64,000 bases of DNA from Erythrobacter sp. GTDB taxonomy: Bacteria; Pseudomonadota; Alphaproteobacteria; Sphingomonadales; Sphingomonadaceae. The notes beneath the pieces were generated by a model. That model ran no database searches. It was not told the origin of the DNA and worked only from the letters and a program-made list of their open reading frames with translations. A program made the position numbers and the translations under genes. This document shows, piece by piece, positions 46,612 to 54,082 of this stretch. How positions within the stretch are numbered: position 1 is the first letter of the stretch; each line of letters opens with the position of its first letter. The stretch lies in assembly GCA_002695185.1 (NCBI GenBank), contig NZOF01000155.1, positions 18,181-82,180 on the forward strand, read 5' to 3'.

Positions 46612-47289
46612 TGGGTGAACTAGGCGTCGGCTTTGCGCCCTCATTTCGGTCATTCGAGGTACCATTGCTACAACCCGAAAGCTGCCTTCAGTTCAGGCTT
46701 GATCCGATGGCAATTACGCGCCCCAATCTCGTTTATTAAGTGCAAGGCGCAAACAGTCTAAGATCAGACATGAAACATGACCAGTTGGTGCTTGCTAGCT
46801 GCGCCGGAAGGTAGACAGCCAAAGAGCAGGCGGTTTAAAGGAAGTGCGCCATGGTCCGTTGCACGGTTGGCTAACCCATTTAAACTTCGAGCATGAGTTG
46901 GACCGCACACTTGGCCTACGGTCCAGCGCGCTGGCTTCGCGCTTGCATTCTGGGTCTCGCAAAGCGCACGTATTTCGCTCACCTTGTTCTCATATCCGTC
47001 AAAACAGTACAGAAATCCTTCCGACCTTTTGAGGGTGTCACGTTCACTTCGTAGAGTGACCCAGTGGGCAACTCGCCTTCCAAGCTTGCTGATCTGGATG
47101 GCTTTGTACGTTTGGACCAGCGGACTATCAAAGTAGCAGCAGGAGAAAATGGTGTTCTTAACGGTCGACTGTACGCCGACCTAAGACGTGCGCTTCAGAC
47201 CGTTCGCAGCGTGGGAAAGGGCTGAGAAATTGCTGGTCATGCGGATCGGAAATATGTTTGAGTTGTAGAGAACGGAGGAGGACGCATCG
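46612..47289. other. 678-base stretch between the island and the oxidase module
   Basis: No confident gene. A GTG-started frame at 47064-47225 encodes 53 residues (starting MGNSPSKLADLDGFVRLDQR and ending LRRALQTVRSVGKG) that look protein-like, but there is no SD; it could be the tail of a broken gene. GGGTGTCAC and GTGACCC (about 47032-47062) form an imperfect hairpin. GGAGGAGG before 47290 is the SD of the next gene. Confidence 0.35.
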
Positions 47290-48009
47290 GTGCCAGCATG
47301 GATTCCCTATTGCGGTAGCGCGCCCGATCCTGCGGATACGTGGGCGCGGTGGAATTTCGGTCCCGAACTGGTGCTGGTCATATTCGCGGCGCTCGTCGGC
47401 ATTCATCTGTATCGAAAGCAACTCAGGGTCGGCCCGGCACTCATAGCCATTGGAGTGTTCGTAGTTCTCTTCGTCAGTCCGTTCTGCGCGCTCGGGTCGG
47501 CGTTGTTCACCGTGCGGATCGTCCATGACGTAATTCTGGCCGCCCTTCTGGCCCCCTTCCTCGTGGCGACGTTACGGCTGGAGAGCCGCCGGATCGCGGG
47601 ATCGCTTGGGCTTTGGACGGCCATCCACGCCTTCACTTTTTGGATCTGGCACGCCCCTCCGCTCTACACAGCGGCGTTGAGCAGCGATTGGGTGTTCTGG
47701 GCGATGCAGATCGCCATCACCGGGACCGCCGCGATCTGGTGGGCCAAGGTTCTGAACGCCCCGGCGCCATCTGCCGTCACGGCCCTGCTGGCGACGATGG
47801 TAGCGATGGGAGCGCTGGGCGCCTTGCTGACCTTTTCGCACGGCGCGCTCTATGCGCCGCATTGGTTGACGACGCAGGCCTGGGGCCTGTCGCCGATCGA
47901 GGATCAGCAGATCGCCGGCATCGTGATGTGGGCCCCGGCCAGCCTGGTCTATCTGCTCGCCGCGCTGACGATCCTCTACCGCTCCTTCGACAGTCGGGTC
48001 GCCGCATGA
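47290..48009 (+). CDS. ctaG: Cytochrome c oxidase assembly factor CtaG (caa3 type)
   Basis: Seven-helix membrane protein needed to assemble caa3-type oxidases, probably by copper delivery. The 239-residue product has conserved membrane motifs: FTVRIVHDVILAALLAPFLV, FTFWIWHAPPLYTAALSSDW and LTFSHGALYAPHW, with histidines that could bind copper. This is the Caa3_CtaG family, unrelated to Cox11, which is also called CtaG. The start is GTG 47290 with GGAGGAGG eight to ten bases upstream. It opens the oxidase module, and its stop overlaps the cytochrome b561 start. Confidence 0.88.
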   Translation: MPAWIPYCGSAPDPADTWARWNFGPELVLVIFAALVGIHLYRKQLRVGPALIAIGVFVVLFVSPFCALGSALFTVRIVHDVILAALLAPFLVATLRLESRRIAGSLGLWTAIHAFTFWIWHAPPLYTAALSSDWVFWAMQIAITGTAAIWWAKVLNAPAPSAVTALLATMVAMGALGALLTFSHGALYAPHWLTTQAWGLSPIEDQQIAGIVMWAPASLVYLLAALTILYRSFDSRVAA

Positions 48010-48656
48010 GACTGCACCGGCTCGTCCGCAGATGGGCGGTGAGCTATACTGAGGATGGCAAATATTCGCCCGTCGGCGTATGGTTTCACTGGATCATGGC
48101 GGGATTGGTGCTGTTCCAGCTCGGCTCGGGCTGGCTGATGTCGCGCTATCCGGTCGGCGGCGACAAGCTGGCGACCTATGAGCTGCATAGCCAGCTCGGC
48201 CTGACGATCTTGACGCTCGCCATCCTGCGGTTCGCGTGGAGGCTGTTCGTCCCCGATCCCATCAACGATGCCGATGCGCCGGGTTGGCAAAGCACGGTGT
48301 CCCATCTCGTCGCGGGCACATTCTACGTGCTGTTCGCGCTGTTACCGCTGTCGGGCTGGGCGATGTGGTCGGCGATCCAGCCGGTCGAACCGCTGTATAT
48401 CGCCGGACTGGTGGCGGTGCCGCCGATGCCGTTCCATACCTTGTCCCCCGCCTGGCAGTTCGAAGTGCTCGACTGGGCCGAAAGCTTGCATGTGCTGGGG
48501 GTGATCGGTCTTGCGCTGCTGGTGCCGCTGCACGTCGGCGCGGCGCTCAAGCATCATTTCTGGGACCGCGACGACGTGGTTACGGGCATCCTGCCGGAAG
48601 TTCGCGACGACCAGACCGCTCCGGACCATACGCAATATACGCCGCGAGTGGGCTGA
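48006..48656 (+). CDS. Cytochrome b561-type membrane cytochrome
   Basis: Four-helix di-haem membrane cytochrome b of 216 residues. The core begins YSPVGVWFHWIMAGLVLFQL with the first haem histidine, continues ELHSQLGLTILTLAILRFAW and ends with ESLHVLGVIGLALLVPLHVGA, giving the usual histidine pairs. Such proteins pass electrons between quinol and periplasmic cytochromes or dehydrogenases. The start (ATG 48006) overlaps the ctaG stop (ATGA). The 3' end overlaps the oppositely oriented diheme cytochrome gene by 77 bases, which is unusual. Confidence 0.88.
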   Translation: MRLHRLVRRWAVSYTEDGKYSPVGVWFHWIMAGLVLFQLGSGWLMSRYPVGGDKLATYELHSQLGLTILTLAILRFAWRLFVPDPINDADAPGWQSTVSHLVAGTFYVLFALLPLSGWAMWSAIQPVEPLYIAGLVAVPPMPFHTLSPAWQFEVLDWAESLHVLGVIGLALLVPLHVGAALKHHFWDRDDVVTGILPEVRDDQTAPDHTQYTPRVG

Positions 48657-49281
48657 TCTCCTCCTCGCGCAAGGCGTCGGCAGCCTTGTGCATCACGTTT
48701 TGCGGATCGCCATAGCGTTCGCCCATGCGCCAGCGTTGCAGCTGCTCCTGGATATAGGCCGCGCTCTGTCCGGTCAGCGAGGGATTGCCGGGGCCGATCC
48801 CCGCACCATCCGCCCCGTGGCAGGATGCGCAGGAGGCCAGCCCGCGATCGGGCGCGCCGCGATGATAAAGCGTCGGCGCGTCGCCGAAATCGCATTGCGG
48901 AGACTTGGCCGGGATCGCGGCGGCTTGCGCTTCGGGGATGGGCATTGCGGCATAATAGGCCGAAACCGCCAGCCGTTCATCGCTATCGAGCCGGCCGGCA
49001 AGCCAGCTCATCTGCGGATGCCTGCGCTGTCCATCGGCATAGAAACCTAATTGCCGCACGAGATAGCCCGCATCCATGCCCGCGATCCGCGGCACCAGCG
49101 CTCCGTCGCCGCCTCCATTCAGGCCGTGACAGGTGTGGCAGGCCGCCTGCGGCCCGGCATCGCCGCCCGACAGCGCGATCAGCTCGCCGGTCGCATCGAA
49201 GGGATCGTCGACCGGGGCGGGGCTGCACGATGCCAGCGCCAGGCCGAACAAAGCTAAAAACGGGACCGATCGGAAAAGCAT
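48580..49281 (-). CDS. Diheme cytochrome c lipoprotein (c4-like)
   Basis: Periplasmic electron carrier of 233 residues. The signal peptide ends in a lipobox LASC (C19). Two class I cytochrome folds follow: haem 1 at ACHTCHG (C48, C51, H52) and haem 2 at CASCHGADG (C151, C154, H155). The two-domain layout is cytochrome c4-like, and such proteins donate electrons to terminal oxidases. The final 15 residues (PERSGRRELPAGCP) go beyond the usual domain end and come from the overlap with cytochrome b561. It is the only gene of this module on the minus strand. Confidence 0.9.
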   Translation of the reverse strand: MLFRSVPFLALFGLALASCSPAPVDDPFDATGELIALSGGDAGPQAACHTCHGLNGGGDGALVPRIAGMDAGYLVRQLGFYADGQRRHPQMSWLAGRLDSDERLAVSAYYAAMPIPEAQAAAIPAKSPQCDFGDAPTLYHRGAPDRGLASCASCHGADGAGIGPGNPSLTGQSAAYIQEQLQRWRMGERYGDPQNVMHKAADALREEEISPLAAYIAYGPERSGRRELPAGCP

Positions 49282-49367
49282 CGCCTGCCGGGAACGAAGC
49301 GTGTTATTGTCCGGTTCCCACCTGAATGCGGTTAGGGGAGCGACGGGATCTGCGTGCGAGGATTGAC

Positions 49368-49733
49368 ATGATTGCCATGGCGCTGGGGGCCTGCGCCATG
49401 CTTGCCGGATGCAAGAACCCGGTCGACACCCGACGTGAGCCGACCGACGCGGCACAGGCGCGCGGGCGCGCCGCGATCCAACGTGCGGGTTGCGGTTCGT
49501 GCCACGAAATCCCCGGGCTCGACTGGCCTGCCGGGCGGCTCGGCCCCTCGCTGAAGGGGTTCGACGATGTCGGCTTGATCGCAGGCGCGCTGCCGAACCG
49601 GCCCGATGTGCTCGCCGCCTTTGTCCGCAACGCGCCCGCGGTAAAGCCCGGATCGCCCATGCCGCCCATGCCGGTGAGCCAAAGCGAGGCGGAGGATATC
49701 GCGGCCTATCTGTACGGGTTGGATCATGATTGA
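49368..49733 (+). CDS. Monoheme cytochrome c lipoprotein
   Basis: Small periplasmic cytochrome of 121 residues. It has a lipoprotein signal peptide with lipobox LAGC (C15) and one haem site CGSCHEIPG (C42, C45, H46); a methionine in GSPMPPMPVS is the likely sixth ligand, and SEAEDIAAYLYGL is the normal terminal helix. The start MIAMALG has GAGG six bases upstream. It overlaps ctaC by eight bases, so it is probably part of the oxidase complex or its direct electron donor. Confidence 0.88.
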   Translation: MIAMALGACAMLAGCKNPVDTRREPTDAAQARGRAAIQRAGCGSCHEIPGLDWPAGRLGPSLKGFDDVGLIAGALPNRPDVLAAFVRNAPAVKPGSPMPPMPVSQSEAEDIAAYLYGLDHD

Positions 49734-50760
49734 CGCGCTGTTGGGCTGGCCGCCGCCGGTGCTCGACCCGGCCGGGCCGTATTCGGCCAAGGTGACGACG
49801 CTGTCCTGGTCGCTCTTCGCATTGGGTGCCATCGTAACCGCGGTGGTCGTCCTGGCGTTGTGGGTCGCGATCAAGGGCCCCGATCGCTGGAAGACGAAGC
49901 TCGGCGGCGAACGCGCGATCTGGCTCGGCGGCGTGGCATTTCCCGGCGTCGTGCTGACCGCATTGCTGGTCTGGGGCCTGACGCTGACCGCCAGCTTGAC
50001 CGAGCCGATCCGCGGCGATGAAATGCGCATTCGCGTTACCGGCGAGATGTGGTGGTTCCGAGTCCAGTATCTCGATGCGGCGGGCAATGTGACGATGGAA
50101 GATGCGAACGAGATCCACATTCCCGTCGGCGAGCCGGTGGTGCTCGAACTCGAAAGCGCCGATGTGATCCACAGCTTTTGGGTGCCGCATCTTTCGGGCA
50201 AGAAGGACATGATACCCGGTCGCCGCACGCTGCTTCGGATCGAAGCCGACCGGGCGGGGGAGTTCGGCGGGGTCTGCGCCGAATATTGCGGCGGGCAGCA
50301 CGCGCTGATGGGTTTCGTCGCGGTCGCGCACGACACCGCAGGATGGAATGCATGGCTGGCGCAGCGCGGCGAAAGTGCGCGGCGGGTGGAAACGCTGGCC
50401 GCGGCCGCGCCCGAAGGCGCGACGGTTTTGCCGGGCGATCGCGATGCCTATCCGACCGAGGGCGAAACCCTCGAACGATACGATCCGCAGGCCGGATACC
50501 GCCTGTTCATGGAAACCGGGTGTGCGGCATGCCACCGGATCGCGGGCACCGAGGCGAACGGCGAGGCTGGTCCCGATCTGACCTATGTCGGCAGCCGCCG
50601 CACGCTGGGCGCGGGTATCTTGCCCAACAATCGCGGCACGCTGGTCGGCTGGGTGGGCGACAGCCAGTCGATCAAGCCAGGCAACCGCATGCCCAGCTAC
50701 GATGTCCTTAGTGCCGATGAACTCGGCCATATCGCCGCTTTCCTGGAAGCGCAGCAGTGA
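49726..50760 (+). CDS. ctaC: Cytochrome c oxidase subunit II with fused cytochrome c domain
   Basis: CuA subunit of a caa3-type haem-copper oxidase. The 344-residue product has two membrane helices (about 27-49 and 65-90), a cupredoxin domain with the CuA ligands H149 (DVIHSFWVPH), C184, E186, C188, H192 and M195 (CAEYCGGQHALM), and then a cytochrome c domain with CAACH (266-270) and M322 as likely sixth ligand. No signal peptide is evident; the first helix probably serves as anchor. It overlaps the upstream cytochrome and, by four bases (GTGA), the subunit I+III gene. Confidence 0.95.
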   Translation: MIDALLGWPPPVLDPAGPYSAKVTTLSWSLFALGAIVTAVVVLALWVAIKGPDRWKTKLGGERAIWLGGVAFPGVVLTALLVWGLTLTASLTEPIRGDEMRIRVTGEMWWFRVQYLDAAGNVTMEDANEIHIPVGEPVVLELESADVIHSFWVPHLSGKKDMIPGRRTLLRIEADRAGEFGGVCAEYCGGQHALMGFVAVAHDTAGWNAWLAQRGESARRVETLAAAAPEGATVLPGDRDAYPTEGETLERYDPQAGYRLFMETGCAACHRIAGTEANGEAGPDLTYVGSRRTLGAGILPNNRGTLVGWVGDSQSIKPGNRMPSYDVLSADELGHIAAFLEAQQ

Positions 50761-53294
50761 GGTCCGAAACCGGGTTCGACCCTGCGCTCTACGATCGCTT
50801 TCCGACCGAAAAGCGCCCCGATCGCGAGATCGAGGAACTGAGCGAGATCTGGAAAGCGCCGACGGGCTGGGCCCGGCTGACCGCGGTCAACAACAATTAC
50901 GTCGGCTTCTGGTATGTCGTCACCGCCTTCGGGTTCTTCCTGGCAGCGGGTGTGCTGGCGCTCGGCATGCGGGTCCAGCTTGCCGCGCCGATGCAGGATT
51001 TCCTGGGCGTCGATACCTACAACCAATTCTTCACCATGCACGGCACGGTGATGATGTTCCTGTTCGCCGTGCCGATGGTGGAAGCGATCGGGATCATGCT
51101 GCTGCCGCAGATGCTGGCGGCGCGCGATCTGCCCTTTCCCCGTCTGTCCGCCTTCGCCTTCTGGGCCTATTTCGTCGGCGGGACGATGTTCTTCCTCTCG
51201 CTCTTCGTCGGGCTGGCACCCGATGGCGGGTGGTTTATGTATCCGCCGCTCACTTCCATCGCGTTCAGTCCTGGGATCAACACCGATTTTTGGCTGCTCG
51301 GCATCGGCTTCATCGAGATTTCCGCCATCGCCGGGGCGATCGAGATCATCGTCGGCGTGCTGCGCACGCGAGCTCCCGGAATGACGCTCGACCGGATGCC
51401 GATTTTCGCCTGGGCGATGCTGGTCTTCGCGGTGATGATCGTGGTCGCCTTTCCCAGCGTGATCCTCTGCACCATGCTGCTGGAGATCGAGCGGGCCTTC
51501 AACTGGCCGTTCTTCGATGCACTGCGCGGCGGCGACCCAATGCTGTGGCAGCACCTGTTCTGGTTCTTCGGCCATCCGGAAGTCTACATCATCTTCATTC
51601 CCGCCGCGGGTCTGATGAGCATGATGGTCGCCGCGGTCGCGAAGGTGCCGCTGGTGGGATACCGCCTCAATGTGCTGGCGCTGGTCGCGACCGGCTTCAT
51701 CAGCTTCGGCGTCTGGGCGCACCACATGTTCACCACCGATATGCCGCGCGTCTCGGCGGGCTATTTCTCCGCCGCGAGCATGGCTGTCAGCTTGCCTGCA
51801 GGCATCCAGGTGTTCTGCTGGATCGCGACGCTCGCCAGCGGGAAGATCAAATGGACCACGCCCGCCCTGTTCGTCGTCGGCAGCGTGGTGATCTTTACCA
51901 TGGGCGGGCTGACCGGGGTGATGGTGGGCATGGTTCCGTTCGACTGGCAGGCGCACGATACCTATTTCATCGTCGCACATCTGCATTACGTGCTGATGGG
52001 CGGCATGGTCTTCCCGATGTTCGCCGCCTTCTATCACTGGCACGGAATGACCAGCAGCAAGGCGCTGTCCGAACGCGTCGGCAAATGGGTATTCGGGCTG
52101 ATGTTCGCAGGATTGCACATCACCTTCTTTCCGATGCATCTGACCGGGCTGATGGGCATGCCGCGCCGCGTCTATACCTATCTGCCGGGGCGCGAGCTCG
52201 ACCTGCTCAATCTCGTTTCCACCATCGGCGCCTTCGTGATGGCGGCAGGGGTGCTGCTGTTCCTGGTCGATCTGGCGCGCCGGTTCCGGTTCACCGTTCA
52301 TGACGATGCGGGCAATCTCTACGGCGGCGGCACGCTCGAATGGTTGCCGACCGGATTGTATTCGACCCGCTCCATCCCGCTGGTAACTTCGCGCGATCCC
52401 CTGTGGGACCGGCCCGAAATCTCGCAAGAGGTCGCCGAGGGTCGCTATTTCCTGCCCAATTCGGCGACCGGCCAGCGCGAGACGCTGATCACGTCGACCG
52501 TCATGGCCGAACCGCAATATGTCCAGCTGATGCCGGGCCCGTCGCCCTGGCCGCTGGCAGCGGCGGTGTTCACCGCGCTATTCTTCCTCTCGCTGACGGT
52601 GCAGGGCTATGCCTTTGCGGTGTTCTGCGGGATCATCGCGGTGGTCAGCACGCTGCGCTGGCTGTGGGAGACCGATCGCCCGATCAAGCAGGAACGCGCG
52701 GATATCGGCGCCGGGATCGAGGTGCCGATCGCGATCACCGGCCCCAGCAGCCATAGCTGGTGGGCTTTGAACACCCTGATGGTGGTGATAGGCATGATCG
52801 GTTTCATGGCGGTGTTCGCCTATCTCTATCTCTACGGCATCCATCCCGAAGTCTGGAGCGCGCCGCCGCCTCTGGGCGGGACTGCGTTGATCGTCGGCGT
52901 CGAGGCGCTGGCGCTGCTTGCCGCCTGGGGCGGTCGGCGGTTGCTCGCAACCAGGGAAGGGCGGCTCGCGCAAGATTTGCCTTGGGTGCTCGAAGCGCTG
53001 GCCGCTGCGCTGCTGGTCGGGGCGCTGTGGCTCGATGTGACCGGCTGGCTTGCGACCGGCCTCCTGCCGACCGCCAACGGCATGGGCGCGACCGTCTTCA
53101 TGCTGTCGGTGCTGCAGGGGCAGGTGGTCGTCGTCGCTGTGATCATGGCGATCTATCTCGCTTTCCGCGAAGCGCGCGGGATTATGACCACGCCGACCAA
53201 CGTCACGATGAACATCATCGCGCGTTTCATCATGTTCTGCGCGATCCAGGGCATGGTCTTTACTCTGCTGCCGCGGATCTTCCCCGGTGGCTGA
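50757..53294 (+). CDS. ctaD: Fused cytochrome c oxidase subunit I + III
   Basis: Catalytic subunit of 845 residues. The first 560 or so form subunit I: low-spin haem ligand H95 (FFTMHGTVMM), the CuB site and cross-linked pair H273/Y277 in FFGHPEVYIIF (E275 is the D-channel glutamate of type A oxidases), H322-H323 (AHHMFTTD), and H408 and H410 (VAHLHYVLMGG). The last 270 or so residues form a subunit III-like helix bundle (HSWWALNTLMVVIGMIGFMA). Such I+III fusions are known, for example in Thermus caa3. The start is GTG 50757, overlapping the ctaC stop. No ctaA, ctaB or separate ctaE is nearby. Confidence 0.94.
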   Translation: MRSETGFDPALYDRFPTEKRPDREIEELSEIWKAPTGWARLTAVNNNYVGFWYVVTAFGFFLAAGVLALGMRVQLAAPMQDFLGVDTYNQFFTMHGTVMMFLFAVPMVEAIGIMLLPQMLAARDLPFPRLSAFAFWAYFVGGTMFFLSLFVGLAPDGGWFMYPPLTSIAFSPGINTDFWLLGIGFIEISAIAGAIEIIVGVLRTRAPGMTLDRMPIFAWAMLVFAVMIVVAFPSVILCTMLLEIERAFNWPFFDALRGGDPMLWQHLFWFFGHPEVYIIFIPAAGLMSMMVAAVAKVPLVGYRLNVLALVATGFISFGVWAHHMFTTDMPRVSAGYFSAASMAVSLPAGIQVFCWIATLASGKIKWTTPALFVVGSVVIFTMGGLTGVMVGMVPFDWQAHDTYFIVAHLHYVLMGGMVFPMFAAFYHWHGMTSSKALSERVGKWVFGLMFAGLHITFFPMHLTGLMGMPRRVYTYLPGRELDLLNLVSTIGAFVMAAGVLLFLVDLARRFRFTVHDDAGNLYGGGTLEWLPTGLYSTRSIPLVTSRDPLWDRPEISQEVAEGRYFLPNSATGQRETLITSTVMAEPQYVQLMPGPSPWPLAAAVFTALFFLSLTVQGYAFAVFCGIIAVVSTLRWLWETDRPIKQERADIGAGIEVPIAITGPSSHSWWALNTLMVVIGMIGFMAVFAYLYLYGIHPEVWSAPPPLGGTALIVGVEALALLAAWGGRRLLATREGRLAQDLPWVLEALAAALLVGALWLDVTGWLATGLLPTANGMGATVFMLSVLQGQVVVVAVIMAIYLAFREARGIMTTPTNVTMNIIARFIMFCAIQGMVFTLLPRIFPGG

Positions 53295-53607
53295 GGCTCA
53301 CGAAACCGCACGGCCCACCCCCGGCGAACCGGGCGATCCGATCGACCGGCCACCAGTCTATCGCGCGCTGCTGATCGCCTTTCTGGTCTGGGCGGCGCAT
53401 TTCGCGATCAGCTACGGCGCGGTACTGATCTTTCCGGGGCAGGCCGTCGCGCGGATCGTGGCGTTCGCGGCCGGGCTTGCCGCGCTCGCAGTGCTCGTCA
53501 TACAGGCGCGCAAATCTGCGCTCCCGCGCTCCTCGCTGGCGCTGGGCGCGCTTGGGCTGGCGGCGGCCGCGATCGTTTTCGGCACTTTCCCAGCGATCGT
53601 GGGTTAG
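53287..53607 (+). CDS. Small membrane protein of the oxidase module (106 residues)
   Basis: Three hydrophobic helices (about 27-45, 55-71, 82-103) after a proline-rich polar N-terminus (ARPTPGEPGDPIDRPPVYRA). No family is recognised with certainty; its position right after subunit I+III and its size suggest a subunit IV-like or assembly component. The GTG start lies in the last eight bases of the subunit I+III gene, so it is co-translated. Confidence 0.75.
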   Translation: MAEAHETARPTPGEPGDPIDRPPVYRALLIAFLVWAAHFAISYGAVLIFPGQAVARIVAFAAGLAALAVLVIQARKSALPRSSLALGALGLAAAAIVFGTFPAIVG

Positions 53608-53644
53608 TGCGTATCGGCCTCTGCCGGTAAAGGAGAACTCCCGC

Positions 53645-54082
53645 ATGGATCGCACTGCGCCGCATTCTCGTACTTTCGCCAATCCGCTGCACGCGATCCT
53701 GCTCGCCTTTCCGGTCGCGCTCTATCCGTCGGCGCTACTGACCGACATCACCTATCTCAACACCGCGGAAATCCAGTGGACGAACTTTTCGTCGTGGTTG
53801 ATCGCGGGGGCGGATTTCTTCGCCGGGCTCGTTCTGGCCTGGGCGCTGATCGGCCTGTTCGTAGGCCGGGCGCGTCACGCCCGGGGCCGCGGGACGCTGT
53901 TTCTGATCGTGGTTGCGGCGATGTTCGTGCTCGGCGTGATCAACGCCTTCCAGCACGCGCGCGACGGTTGGCATTCGGTCGGCACGCTCGGCCTTGCCCT
54001 GTCGATCCTGTGCAGCATTCTTGCCTTCGTCGCGGCGTTCATCGCCTATGGGGGCAGCTATTCGGTGGAGAAACGCCAATGA
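53645..54082 (+). CDS. DUF2231-like four-helix membrane protein
   Basis: The 145-residue product has four hydrophobic helices and begins RTFANPLHAILLAFPVALYP, SALLTDITYL, the pattern of DUF2231 proteins that often accompany cytochrome or respiratory genes; a histidine in NPLHAILLAFP and another in NAFQHARDGWHSV could bind a cofactor. The role is unknown. AAAGGAG precedes the ATG. Its stop overlaps the start of the sugar dehydrogenase gene (ATGA). Confidence 0.78.
   Translation: MDRTAPHSRTFANPLHAILLAFPVALYPSALLTDITYLNTAEIQWTNFSSWLIAGADFFAGLVLAWALIGLFVGRARHARGRGTLFLIVVAAMFVLGVINAFQHARDGWHSVGTLGLALSILCSILAFVAAFIAYGGSYSVEKRQ

Noticed and set aside
39924..47289. Search for a second copy of the tRNA-Thr 3' end as an attachment site
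   Set aside because: No repeat of the T-loop to acceptor sequence was found by eye downstream within the window, so a classical att duplication is not claimed.
48580..50730. Very long minus-strand open frame (716 codons) across the oxidase genes
   Set aside because: Only its last 233 codons encode a protein with a lipobox signal and two haem sites; the rest is antisense to ctaC and the monoheme cytochrome and has Arg/His/Asp-rich shadow composition.
50697..52517. 606-codon minus-strand open frame antisense to the subunit I+III gene
   Set aside because: Its product is a low-complexity His/Glu/Gln/Arg-rich shadow without domains, caused by the high GC of the coding strand.
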